From assembly GCA_021160985.1 (NCBI GenBank), contig JAGHBN010000036.1, forward strand, positions 1-8,291: 8,291 nucleotides of DNA, given 5' to 3'. A program made the translations under genes and the position numbers. Shown here one piece after another: positions 1 through 5,959 of this stretch. The notes below the pieces were generated by a model. The model saw only the letters and a program-made list of their open reading frames with translations, was not told where the DNA came from and searched no databases. The stretch's first letter is position 1; each line of letters begins with the position of its first letter. This stretch comes from Thermococcus sp. Lineage in GTDB: Archaea > Methanobacteriota_B > Thermococci > Thermococcales > Thermococcaceae.

Positions 1-1
1 C

Positions 2-1048
2 AAGGCAACCGAGTACCTGACATTCTACGCCTACAAGTACAGCATTGAGGCCGCCAAGAAGCGCGGGCCGTTCCCGCTCTACGAGAAGACCAAATATCCA
101 GAGGGAGAACTTCCTGTTGAGGGCTTCTACCACCGCGAGATATGGAACCTCCCCTGGGACGAGCTGGTTGAGGAGATCAAGAGGCACGGCGTCAGGAACG
201 GAATGGTGACCACCTGTCCGCCGACGGGCTCGGTCAGCATGATAGCAGACACCTCAAGCGGTATCGAGCCGATATTCGCGCTCGTCTACAAGAAGAGCGT
301 CACCGTCGGCGAGTTCTACTACGTCGACACGGTCTTTGAGGCTGAGCTCAAGAAGCGCGGCCTATACAACGACGAGATACTCAAGAAGATAAGCGACAAC
401 TACGGCTCGGTGCAGGGCCTTGAGGAGATTCCAGAGGAGGTGCAGCGCGTTTTCGTCACGGCGATGGACATCCACTGGCTCGACCACCTCCTGGCTCAGG
501 CAAACATCCAGCTCTGGCTCACCGATTCAGCGAGCAAGACCATCAACATGCCGAACGACGCCACCGTCGAGGACGTCAAGGCCGCTTACCTGCTCGCCTA
601 CAAGCTCGGGTGCAAGGGTGTAACCGTTTACCGCGACGGCTCGCTGTCTGTGCAGGTGTACAGCGTCGAGGGCGAGAAGAAGCAACGCGTCAAGGCCAAA
701 CCGAGCAAGTACGCCGTCGAGAAGCTGAAAGCTGTGGTTGAGGCCGAGCCCTGGCTGGCGAAGTTCATCAACGTCGAGGCCATACTCAACGGCACAAACG
801 GGAAGGAGAAAGCCGAGAGCACCAGCATGAGCTTCTCGATAAGCAGCCCCGCCACGGTAAAGCCAAAGCACGAACCTCCCCACCGCTTGGAGAGGCCCGA
901 GATTCCTGAGGATAAAATTAAGGAGCTCCTCGGCGTTGCGTACTGTCCAGTATGTTACGAGAAGGACGGGGAGCTCGTTGAGCTTAAAATGGAGAGTGGA
1001 TGTGCCACCTGCCCGAGATGCGGGTGGAGCAAGTGCGTCATAAGCTAA
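2..1048 (+). CDS. nrdJ: Adenosylcobalamin-dependent (class II) ribonucleotide reductase, C-terminal part
   Basis: Reduces ribonucleotides to deoxyribonucleotides in the cytoplasm. The reading frame is open from base 2, so the 5' end lies outside the window and 348 C-terminal residues are visible; the ATG at 203 is internal. Visible family signatures are the TTCPPTGSVSMIADTSSGIE stretch (fragment residues about 69-88) followed by PIFALVYKK, then the MDIHWLDHLLAQANIQLW and KGVTVYRDGS blocks typical of the barrel's end. After a variable linker, the tail carries a cysteine cluster, CPVC (315-318) and C334, C337, C340, C345, matching the C-terminal zinc-binding tail known in class II enzymes, which is thought to help re-reduce the active-site disulfide. 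Thermococcales homologues often carry inteins; none is present in this part. No frameshift is seen. Family assignment is secure; the gene symbol is by homology. Confidence 0.96.
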   Translation, partial: KATEYLTFYAYKYSIEAAKKRGPFPLYEKTKYPEGELPVEGFYHREIWNLPWDELVEEIKRHGVRNGMVTTCPPTGSVSMIADTSSGIEPIFALVYKKSVTVGEFYYVDTVFEAELKKRGLYNDEILKKISDNYGSVQGLEEIPEEVQRVFVTAMDIHWLDHLLAQANIQLWLTDSASKTINMPNDATVEDVKAAYLLAYKLGCKGVTVYRDGSLSVQVYSVEGEKKQRVKAKPSKYAVEKLKAVVEAEPWLAKFINVEAILNGTNGKEKAESTSMSFSISSPATVKPKHEPPHRLERPEIPEDKIKELLGVAYCPVCYEKDGELVELKMESGCATCPRCGWSKCVIS

Positions 1049-1059
1049 CCCCAACCCCC

Positions 1060-1074
1060 TCTTTTCTCTTTTCT
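1060..1074 (+). terminator. T-rich terminator after nrdJ
   Basis: A pyrimidine tract with runs of four T and interspersed C lies 12 bases past the nrdJ stop. Archaeal RNA polymerase terminates at oligo-T stretches without needing a hairpin, so this is a plausible intrinsic terminator. It separates nrdJ from the next gene, which has its own promoter. Confidence 0.5.
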
Positions 1075-1098
1075 TGACTAATCGGTGTAAACACAGGG

Positions 1099-1106
1099 TT
1101 TTTAAA
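1099..1106 (+). promoter_or_regulatory. TATA box for the phosphoribosyltransferase gene
   Basis: TTTTTAAA lies about 60 bases before the start codon, preceded by purine-containing sequence that could serve as a BRE. Initiation about 25 bases downstream would give a leader of roughly 30-35 nt containing the ribosome binding site GGAGGTG at 1151-1157. A second weaker AT element (TTTTAA, 1114-1119) is an alternative. Confidence 0.5.
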
Positions 1107-1162
1107 TCAAAAGTTTTAACGTCTACCAATCACAAAGAACCCGCGCACTTGGAGGTGTTGAG

Positions 1163-1627
1163 ATGGATAAAGTTTATCTGACATGGTGGCAGATCGACAG
1201 GGCAATCTTCGCGTTGGCCGATGAACTTAGAAAGAAATTCATGCCTGACGTCATCGTCGGCGTCGCGAGGGGCGGACTAATCCCGGCCGTGAGACTCAGC
1301 CACATCCTCGGCGACCTTGAGGTCAAGGTCATAGACGTCAAGTTTTACAAGGGCATAGACGACAGAATGGAGAAGCCCGTCGTGACGATTCCGCTCCACG
1401 GCTCGCTGGAGGGCAAGAGGGTCGTCATCGTCGACGACGTGAGCGACACAGGGAAGACCCTCGAAGTCGTCATCGAAGAGGTCAAGAAGGCCGGGGCAAA
1501 GGAAGTAAAGGTCGCCTGCCTCAGCATGAAGCCCTGGACGAAGGTCGTCCCCGACTTCTACGTCTTCAGAACCGACAAGTGGATCGTCTTCCCCTGGGAG
1601 GAGTTCCCTGTTGTGGTGAGGGAGTGA
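1163..1627 (+). CDS. Xanthine/guanine-type purine phosphoribosyltransferase
   Basis: Predicted cytoplasmic type I phosphoribosyltransferase that transfers the phosphoribosyl group of PRPP to a purine base, forming a nucleotide by salvage. The 154-residue protein has the full compact fold: an ARGGLIP loop (35-41), which binds pyrophosphate, and the PRPP signature VVIVDDVSDTGKT (87-99) with the paired acidic residues D91-D92. The C-terminal hood KPWTKVVPDFYVFRTDKW...FPWE (123-146) resembles that of E. coli Gpt, whose KW..PWE segment stacks on the base. This favours xanthine/guanine over adenine, but exact base preference cannot be read from sequence. Start ATG is supported by GGAGGTG five bases upstream. 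The gene has its own TATA box and is followed by a T-rich stretch, so it is probably monocistronic. Confidence 0.88.
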   Translation: MDKVYLTWWQIDRAIFALADELRKKFMPDVIVGVARGGLIPAVRLSHILGDLEVKVIDVKFYKGIDDRMEKPVVTIPLHGSLEGKRVVIVDDVSDTGKTLEVVIEEVKKAGAKEVKVACLSMKPWTKVVPDFYVFRTDKWIVFPWEEFPVVVRE

Positions 1628-1628
1628 G

Positions 1629-1640
1629 CTCTTTCTCTTT
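1629..1640 (+). terminator. T/C-rich terminator after the phosphoribosyltransferase
   Basis: A pyrimidine stretch ending in TTTCTCTTT begins just past the TGA. It is a plausible archaeal oligo-T termination site. The remaining spacer to the next promoter (about 1641-1735) shows no supportable gene. Confidence 0.35.
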
Positions 1641-1735
1641 AGACTTTATCCACCTTCGGCCATTTTGGGCGACCCATCAAAACCTACCAAGACACTATCA
1701 CCTAGGAAGGCAGTATTTTTCATTACTAAAACCTG

Positions 1736-1750
1736 GGGAAAATTATATAA
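1736..1750 (+). promoter_or_regulatory. Promoter (BRE/TATA) of the propeller protein gene
   Basis: An A-rich BRE-like stretch (GGGAAAA) runs directly into TTATATAA at 1743-1750, a near-consensus archaeal TATA box. Initiation about 25 bases downstream, near 1772, would give a short leader of roughly 15 nt that just includes the ribosome binding site AGGGGT at 1774-1779. Confidence 0.65.
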
Positions 1751-1786
1751 GCGTGGATATGTACTTTTAGAGAAGGGGTAAGTGCT

Positions 1787-3016
1787 ATGCAACAGGGAAA
1801 CAGGAACACGCCGAGGTTCCATTACATCGTTCTCTTAATAACCCTGCTTCCGTTGTGTTGCCCAAACCACGCACTCGCCCAGGACTGGACGCTCGAAGAT
1901 GCGGTGGTTTCAGGGGACGGCATATACGTTTTAACCGGTAACGGCACCCTCATGAAGCTGACTGGAGAACTGAAAGTCCCCTGGGAGGAAGAGCTTCCGG
2001 CAGGGATCAAATTTCACCTCGCACCTGCCCCTGAAGGAGTAACTCTCGTCGGCGGTGTCCTCGCCAGAATTGACGGTGATGGAGGCCTCCTCTGGGCAAA
2101 AAACATGAGTGCAGACGATGCCGGAGTACTACCCGATGGCAGTGTCGTTTTTGTGAGCGAGAACCTGTTAGGGGTTATAAGCCCAGATGGAGCCACTATA
2201 AGGGCCTACCAACTTCTCCTGAACGGAACCGAGGAAACAGTCCCAGGAACTGGCATTTACCTGGAGGATGTTGTGCCCCTCGGCAATGCCCTCATCGTAA
2301 CCGGAACCGTCAGCTTTCCAGGAGACCCAAAGTCCCATATCCTCATCGGGGCGGTTTCGTTGAACGGGAGCCTGTTATGGACAAAGGTTCTCAACACGGG
2401 CTATTACGATAGGGTTGATGGAGCGTTCCGCTCCGGAGAGCACGCGGTCATCGCAGGGGTCTACGGAGGTGGAAGCGACGCGCCGTGGATAGCCAACTAC
2501 TTCGTTCTGAAGGTATCCACAGAGGGCAGAATCGAGTGGTTCAACTCCTACACCTGCCCCCACGAGAAGGACTGGGACGCCTTCTGGGCTATAAAGGTAC
2601 TTGGGGTGTCCTGCGGCGGGGAGACCTGCGCCTTCGGGACGACCACCGGAACCTTTATCCTCGACGGTAATGGAAACCCTCTGATATACCAGAACGTTTC
2701 CGGGAAGACCGCAGGAATCACCGGAGATTCAGCGCTCGTTCTTTCGAACGGAACACTTCTCACAGTCCCCTTCAACAGGGGTGAGGGCAGCGAAAAATGC
2801 AACTCCCGAAGAACATCCTTCAAAGAGATACCCGTTAAGGTAGAGCTACGCCCCACAGAGTTTAATCCACCTGACGCGCCCCTGGGGGTTCAGAAGGTGC
2901 AGAGAGAAGAAGATATGCCCAAAGAAAAGTGGGGCGGACGAAAAACCATTGGTGCAGTGCTCGTAGTTGGAATGCTGGCTGGAACCGCCCTGGTGCTGGC
3001 CGGACGGAGGTCGTGA
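1787..3016 (+). CDS. Secreted, C-terminally anchored beta-propeller-like protein
   Basis: No named family recognised. The 409-residue protein starts with a signal peptide: basic N-terminus, hydrophobic stretch about 13-23, and an ALA|QDW-type cleavage site near residue 31. It ends with one membrane helix (about 388-406) flanked by GGRKT and RRS, giving an outward-facing ectodomain anchored at its C-terminus. The ectodomain is built of repeated short beta-strand units with motifs such as DGIYVLTGNGTLMKL, IDGDGGLLWAK, LPDGSVVFVSENLLGVI and LNGSLLWTK, which resemble the blades of WD40/PQQ-like propellers. Six N-X-S/T sequons suit archaeal surface glycosylation. The four predicted mature cysteines (TCPHEK, SCGGETC, EKCN) could form two disulfides. 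The start fits the adjacent ribosome binding site and TATA box. Ligand and partner are unknown; a surface binding or sensing role is inference. Confidence 0.78.
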   Translation: MQQGNRNTPRFHYIVLLITLLPLCCPNHALAQDWTLEDAVVSGDGIYVLTGNGTLMKLTGELKVPWEEELPAGIKFHLAPAPEGVTLVGGVLARIDGDGGLLWAKNMSADDAGVLPDGSVVFVSENLLGVISPDGATIRAYQLLLNGTEETVPGTGIYLEDVVPLGNALIVTGTVSFPGDPKSHILIGAVSLNGSLLWTKVLNTGYYDRVDGAFRSGEHAVIAGVYGGGSDAPWIANYFVLKVSTEGRIEWFNSYTCPHEKDWDAFWAIKVLGVSCGGETCAFGTTTGTFILDGNGNPLIYQNVSGKTAGITGDSALVLSNGTLLTVPFNRGEGSEKCNSRRTSFKEIPVKVELRPTEFNPPDAPLGVQKVQREEDMPKEKWGGRKTIGAVLVVGMLAGTALVLAGRRS

Positions 3017-3033
3017 CGGAGAATAAAATCCGT
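3016..3033 (+). other. Short inverted repeat at the propeller gene's stop codon
   Basis: ACGGA and TCCGT form a 5-bp stem around an 8-base A-rich loop, starting at the last base of the TGA. It is too weak to call a terminator by itself and may be chance. Confidence 0.2.
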
Positions 3034-3082
3034 TGAGTTTGAAGGGCTACATCTCACACATAAGGACATTGCACCCCCATGC

Positions 3083-3110
3083 AACTCTTTTACTCCGGCT
3101 TCTTTTGGAG
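3083..3110 (+). terminator. Possible T-rich terminator downstream of the propeller gene
   Basis: A pyrimidine-rich segment contains two runs of four T, the second flanked by CTCC and GGAG that could pair. It lies about 70 bases past the stop codon and before the AT-rich promoter region of the next unit. The rest of the 232-base spacer is AT-rich and shows no supportable gene. Confidence 0.3.
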
Positions 3111-3192
3111 AGTTCTAAGCAGAAAACTCACGTTAAAATAAATTAATACTCGAAAAAAAAGGAGAAGCATTTACTTGGAGTAAAAGGAAAAG

Positions 3193-3200
3193 CTTATAAA
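3193..3200 (+). promoter_or_regulatory. TATA box for the glycine-zipper/membrane protein unit
   Basis: CTTATAAA is preceded by a purine-rich BRE-like GGAAAAG. Initiation about 25 bases downstream (near 3222) would give a leader of about 25-30 nt. No other strong TATA box is seen up to the membrane protein gene, so this promoter probably serves both genes. Confidence 0.65.
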
Positions 3201-3237
3201 GATTAGTTGCACAGTCAATACTGCAAAAATCCATTGT

Positions 3238-3243
3238 AGGTGA
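3238..3243 (+). promoter_or_regulatory. Ribosome binding site that fixes the GTG start at 3249
   Basis: AGGTGA lies 5 bases before GTG 3249. The upstream in-frame GTG at 3240 falls inside this motif and has no binding site of its own, so 3249 is the better start. Confidence 0.7.
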
Positions 3244-3248
3244 ACAAC

Positions 3249-3917
3249 GTGCGATGGAAACCACTCCTCGCAGTCCTGTTGGGACTGCTGATGGTTGGAG
3301 TGACTGCAGGGGGAGCAATGGCCATATCTTGGCAGACGAATTCAGAAAAAGCGCACAGAAACTCTTACGAACCAGCAGGTTGGGGTTTAACAGCCCAGGT
3401 TACCACAATAGTGAAAGTTGATGGACAGGAATACAAACATCCCCAACAATTTGATAATTATAGAATATACACTGTCCCCAAAAATTCAAAAGGGTCTTTC
3501 AAGATAGTCATTGGCAGGTTTCCAATAGGTACTTACCACGTGAAGATAGCAACTAATAAGGGATTCAACATATATCCCTCCAGAGTAAAGTCACTAGGAA
3601 GTGAAGACTGGGAGTATCAAGGCCTCAGGTACAATGCAGGATACCCGTTCTACGAGTTCAGCACTCCTCACCACGGATGGTGGGCTAGTTCTTCCTTTGA
3701 AGTTCCAGTCGAATTCAATGAAAGGACTGGAATTCTCGTGTATGGGTATATGGGAGGAGATCCCGTTGAATCTGCAATATCAGCAGGCCTTGGTGGCACC
3801 ATTGGGGGTATTCTGGCAGCAGGGGCCGGATTACCCGCCGCAGTTGGCGCATTGTTAGGAGCAGTCGCCGGAACACAGTTTAGTATTGACATTTTTGTCA
3901 TCGCACCAACAGGGTGA
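3249..3917 (+). CDS. Secreted protein with C-terminal glycine zipper, unknown function
   Basis: Not recognised. With GTG 3249 the product is 222 residues. A signal peptide (MRWK, then a hydrophobic core at about 6-20) ends in GGAMA|ISW, with cleavage predicted near residue 25. The middle (about 26-170) is polar and aromatic-rich, with many Tyr, Trp, Gly and Lys and alternating beta-like stretches such as GSFKIVIGRFPIGTYHVKIA; it contains no cysteine. The C-terminus (about 174-208) is small and hydrophobic: GGTIGGILAAGAG, then GALLGAVAG, which gives GxxxGxxxG at G200, G204 and G208. Such zippers pack membrane helices and occur in pore-forming peptides and bacteriocins. The last residues are FSIDIFVIAPTG. 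The next gene follows with only 5 bases between. It could be an extracellular structural protein, a membrane-inserting effector, or a partner subunit of the next protein. A hand count of 3541-3600 gives 22 G+C in 60, well below flanking genes. Confidence 0.75.
   Translation: MRWKPLLAVLLGLLMVGVTAGGAMAISWQTNSEKAHRNSYEPAGWGLTAQVTTIVKVDGQEYKHPQQFDNYRIYTVPKNSKGSFKIVIGRFPIGTYHVKIATNKGFNIYPSRVKSLGSEDWEYQGLRYNAGYPFYEFSTPHHGWWASSSFEVPVEFNERTGILVYGYMGGDPVESAISAGLGGTIGGILAAGAGLPAAVGALLGAVAGTQFSIDIFVIAPTG
3912..3917 (+). promoter_or_regulatory. Ribosome binding site overlapping the upstream stop codon
   Basis: GGGTGA includes the TGA of the glycine-zipper gene and lies 5 bases before ATG 3923. This selects 3923 over the in-frame GTGs at 3914 and 3920, of which 3914 lies within the motif. 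The arrangement indicates translational coupling of the two genes. Confidence 0.65.
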
Positions 3918-3922
3918 TAGTG

Positions 3923-5029
3923 ATGGCCAAAATAAACCTCAGCACAATCACGGCACTTATTTTTTCTTTTGCCTTCTTTCCCTTTATGTACTGGGAGAAA
4001 AACTTGACATTCATAATGATATATCTTCTAGTCACTCTGAGCATTATGGGATACCTAACGGCCACTGGCATAACCACTAAAGCCAAAATAGACAACCCAA
4101 GAAAATTGCAGGGATATTCCATCCTAGTTATTTACGCTCTTACGATATACTCTGCGGTATGCAATGATGTCTTCTACATCCAGACGATTCCGTTATTCAT
4201 TGGGATGATGTGGGGAATCATAACCACATATACCTCTCCAAGATTTAAGGAAATATATTCCCTCCCCTCAAAGTATCTAACAATTCTCCTCGTGACCCTC
4301 TGTATGACCGCATTCTTTTTAATAACACAAAGCAGTGGAAATTTGCCAAGTTCATCATTGGTGGGAGCATTTATGATAGGAACGATATGGGTTGCTACCA
4401 ATGAATTCGTCAAAAACAAGAAAGAGGCAGCCCTGTACTTTCTTTTAGCCATATACGCATATTTTATGGGGTACTATCTGAGCAAATACGGAAATACGCT
4501 GGAGATAATCATTGGTGGATTAATTCTAGCAGGATTCCTGTTTTTATTTTTGAGGGACGAGTTTTTTGATACTGGTGTTCAAATATTCGCCGTTGGCTTT
4601 TTGTTTCACATCCATCAAATAGCTCCAATTCTAATAACTAGAGAATTTCAAGTTCTTGCACTTCAGATAATTGTAGGTTCCGTACTAAAAGTGACACTGT
4701 GGGCTGTCCTGACCGTACTGACAACTAGGGCAATAATAAAAATCACAAAATCTAGAAAAATCAGAATAACCTCCTGTTTAAATTTCTATCCACTAGCGTA
4801 TTGGGGAATTGTGGCGATACTAATTAAGGCAATCCCTTATTTTATAAATGCATACCCCCTATGGATAACACATGTGCTCTTAGATATCGGCACACTCACT
4901 GCATGGGGACTATCTTACTACTTCCTAGCCAAGAATTTAAAGAAAGAGCTTAAAGACACAAGAACAGCAATAGTCTCAGCCTTAATTTCAGGAATAACAA
5001 ATTTTGTGCTATTGCCCCCTCCATTGTAA
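3923..5029 (+). CDS. Polytopic membrane protein of unknown function
   Basis: Not recognised. From ATG 3923 the product is 368 residues and almost entirely hydrophobic. I count about 11-13 membrane segments by eye, near residues 7-22, 28-50, 64-80, 86-102, 117-136, 145-160, 168-187, 192-210, 216-237, 243-267, 287-304, 312-336 and 348-365. Loops are short and basic (KAKIDNPRK, KNKKE, KITKSRKIR, KNLKKELK). FHIHQIAP (228-235) puts two histidines in a predicted membrane segment and is the most distinctive local motif. No ATPase, protease or transporter signature is evident. It is co-transcribed and probably translationally coupled with the secreted glycine-zipper protein, so the two likely work together, for example as export or immunity partner, or as two parts of one membrane complex. 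Base composition is AT-rich (23 G+C in 60 at 4801-4860; 25 in 60 at 4381-4440), suggesting transfer or relaxed selection. Confidence 0.75.
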   Translation: MAKINLSTITALIFSFAFFPFMYWEKNLTFIMIYLLVTLSIMGYLTATGITTKAKIDNPRKLQGYSILVIYALTIYSAVCNDVFYIQTIPLFIGMMWGIITTYTSPRFKEIYSLPSKYLTILLVTLCMTAFFLITQSSGNLPSSSLVGAFMIGTIWVATNEFVKNKKEAALYFLLAIYAYFMGYYLSKYGNTLEIIIGGLILAGFLFLFLRDEFFDTGVQIFAVGFLFHIHQIAPILITREFQVLALQIIVGSVLKVTLWAVLTVLTTRAIIKITKSRKIRITSCLNFYPLAYWGIVAILIKAIPYFINAYPLWITHVLLDIGTLTAWGLSYYFLAKNLKKELKDTRTAIVSALISGITNFVLLPPPL

Positions 5030-5042
5030 TATTTTTGTACCG

Positions 5043-5071
5043 GTAATCACTAGTCATGATACTATGATTAC
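5043..5071 (+). repeat. Bulged inverted repeat (hairpin) after the membrane protein gene
   Basis: GTAATCA (5043-5049) pairs with TGATTAC (5065-5071) and TAGT (5051-5054) with ACTA (5061-5064). This leaves one unpaired C at 5050 and a six-base CATGAT loop: 11 base pairs with a single bulge. It begins 13 bases after the stop codon and follows a run of five T. It could be an mRNA 3' end structure or a protein-binding operator; the sequence does not decide. Confidence 0.5.
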
Positions 5072-5146
5072 TAATCCTATCACAAAATTAACGAGAGGTC
5101 AGCAGATGCAATAAGAGAATCCCCATCAAGCAAGTATTGGGAGGCC

Positions 5147-5154
5147 CTATAATA
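5147..5154 (+). promoter_or_regulatory. Possible TATA box upstream of the small two-TM gene
   Basis: CTATAATA resembles an archaeal TATA box, but initiation about 25 bases downstream would fall almost on the ATG at 5178 and would exclude the strong ribosome binding site. A weaker element (AAAATTAA, 5084-5091) or read-through from upstream would fit that binding site better. Confidence 0.25.
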
Positions 5155-5177
5155 TGGCATAATTAAGGGGTGGGAAA

Positions 5178-5339
5178 ATGAATTACAGGACAATTTTGGA
5201 TCTCTTAATCTTTCTTTATATTTTAGTGATATTTGTCCTGAAGCACACAAAGTCAAAACGTGGGGGCAGTTTGCCACTTGACACTATGTGGGAACTTGGA
5301 GTAATAGCGTTCATCATGATGTGGCTTCTAGGATGGTGA
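5178..5339 (+). CDS. Small protein with two membrane segments (53 aa), unknown function
   Basis: Not recognised, and short enough to be missed by ordinary gene calling. ATG 5178 is preceded by a strong ribosome binding site, GGGGTG at 5167-5172, with 5-base spacing. The 53-residue product has a hydrophobic segment at about 5-21 (TILDLLIFLYILVIFVL), a basic loop KHTKSKRGG (22-30), and a second segment at about 38-53 that ends in tryptophan at the stop codon. Under the positive-inside rule the loop is probably cytoplasmic, giving a hairpin membrane topology. It lies 148 bases after the larger membrane protein gene and shares its AT-rich composition (26 G+C in 60 at 5221-5280). It may therefore belong to the same unit, as a small accessory or immunity subunit, but this is inference. 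Confidence 0.6.
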   Translation: MNYRTILDLLIFLYILVIFVLKHTKSKRGGSLPLDTMWELGVIAFIMMWLLGW

Positions 5340-5342
5340 AGA

Positions 5343-5350
5343 TTTTATTT
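5343..5350 (+). promoter_or_regulatory. Possible TATA box for thpR
   Basis: TTTTATTT follows the stop of the small membrane protein gene and lies about 55 bases before the thpR start. Initiation near 5372 would give a leader of about 30 nt containing the AGGTGG ribosome binding site at 5395-5400. Confidence 0.4.
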
Positions 5351-5404
5351 TCAAGAATTCGAAACCCTCTTTAACCCCCTCCCCAACTTTTCTCAGGTGG
5401 TGGC

Positions 5405-5959
5405 ATGAGGGCGTTCATAGCTATTGATGTTAGCGACAAGGTGAGGGATAACCTCATTAAGGCTCAGGAGAGGATTGGAAACAAATCAGCAAAGATAAAG
5501 TTCGTCGAGAGGGAGAACTTCCACGTCACGCTCAAGTTCCTCGGCGAGATTGACGAGGTAACGGCGGAAGAGGTTAAGAAGGCCCTGGCGGAGATAGCAA
5601 AGAAGCACAGGAAGCACAAGGTTCGGGTCAAGGGCATCGGCCTCTTCCCGAACCCGAACTACGTTAGGGTAATATGGGCCGGAATCGAGAACGACGAGGG
5701 GATTAAGGCTATAGCAAACGACGTGGAGCGCGAGATGAGGAGGCTCGGCTTCAAGAAGGACAAAGACTTCGTCGCCCACATAACAATCGGCAGGGTGAAG
5801 TTCGTGAGGGACAAGGTGGAGCTCGCGATGGCGTTGAAGGAACTGGCCAACGAGGACTTCGGCGAGTTTGAGGTTGATGCAATAGAGCTGAAGAAGAGCA
5901 CGCTGACCCCGAAAGGCCCCATCTACGAGACCGTTGCGAGGTTCGAGCTGGCCGAGTGA
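5405..5959 (+). CDS. thpR: RNA 2',3'-cyclic phosphodiesterase (ThpR/LigT family)
   Basis: A member of the 2H phosphoesterase family that opens 2',3'-cyclic phosphates at RNA 3' ends; older annotations call it 2'-5' RNA ligase. The 184-residue length is typical and both catalytic HxTx motifs are intact: HVTL (40-43) and HITI (125-128), placed in the two symmetric lobes. The N-terminus MRAFIAIDVSDKVR and the block KFVERENFHVTLKFLGEI are family hallmarks. Start ATG is supported by AGGTGG four bases upstream. It probably takes part in RNA repair or tRNA processing; the CCA-adding enzyme gene lies on the same strand 1.36 kb downstream, beyond the ATPase gene. Its last 37 bases overlap the 3' end of that convergent gene. 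Base composition returns to the GC-richer norm here (36 G+C in 60 at 5581-5640). Confidence 0.95.
   Translation: MRAFIAIDVSDKVRDNLIKAQERIGNKSAKIKFVERENFHVTLKFLGEIDEVTAEEVKKALAEIAKKHRKHKVRVKGIGLFPNPNYVRVIWAGIENDEGIKAIANDVEREMRRLGFKKDKDFVAHITIGRVKFVRDKVELAMALKELANEDFGEFEVDAIELKKSTLTPKGPIYETVARFELAE

Noticed and set aside
203..205. ATG 203 as the start of a complete 281-aa gene
   Set aside because: The frame stays open to base 2 and the upstream residues continue ribonucleotide reductase homology, so this ATG is internal.
527..1129. Open frame of 200 codons on the minus strand
   Set aside because: Antisense to the clearly coding nrdJ tail; it has low-complexity Leu/Arg/Ala composition and no recognisable domain, as expected for a GC-rich shadow.
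1579..1770. 63-codon plus-strand frame across the end of the phosphoribosyltransferase gene
   Set aside because: It starts inside that gene in another frame, has no ribosome binding site, and ends within the next gene's promoter region.
1856..1861. Two cysteines in the propeller protein's signal peptide (LCCP) as a lipoprotein anchor
   Set aside because: The residues do not fit a lipobox, a standard ALA|QDW cleavage site follows, and the protein already has a C-terminal membrane anchor.
3079..3141. 20-codon plus-strand frame in the spacer after the propeller gene
   Set aside because: No ribosome binding site, very short, and it overlaps the likely terminator region.
5056..5065. ATGATACTAT, repeated inverted at 7291-7300
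   Set aside because: A 10-base match does not extend on either side, and many such matches are expected by chance in a window of this size.
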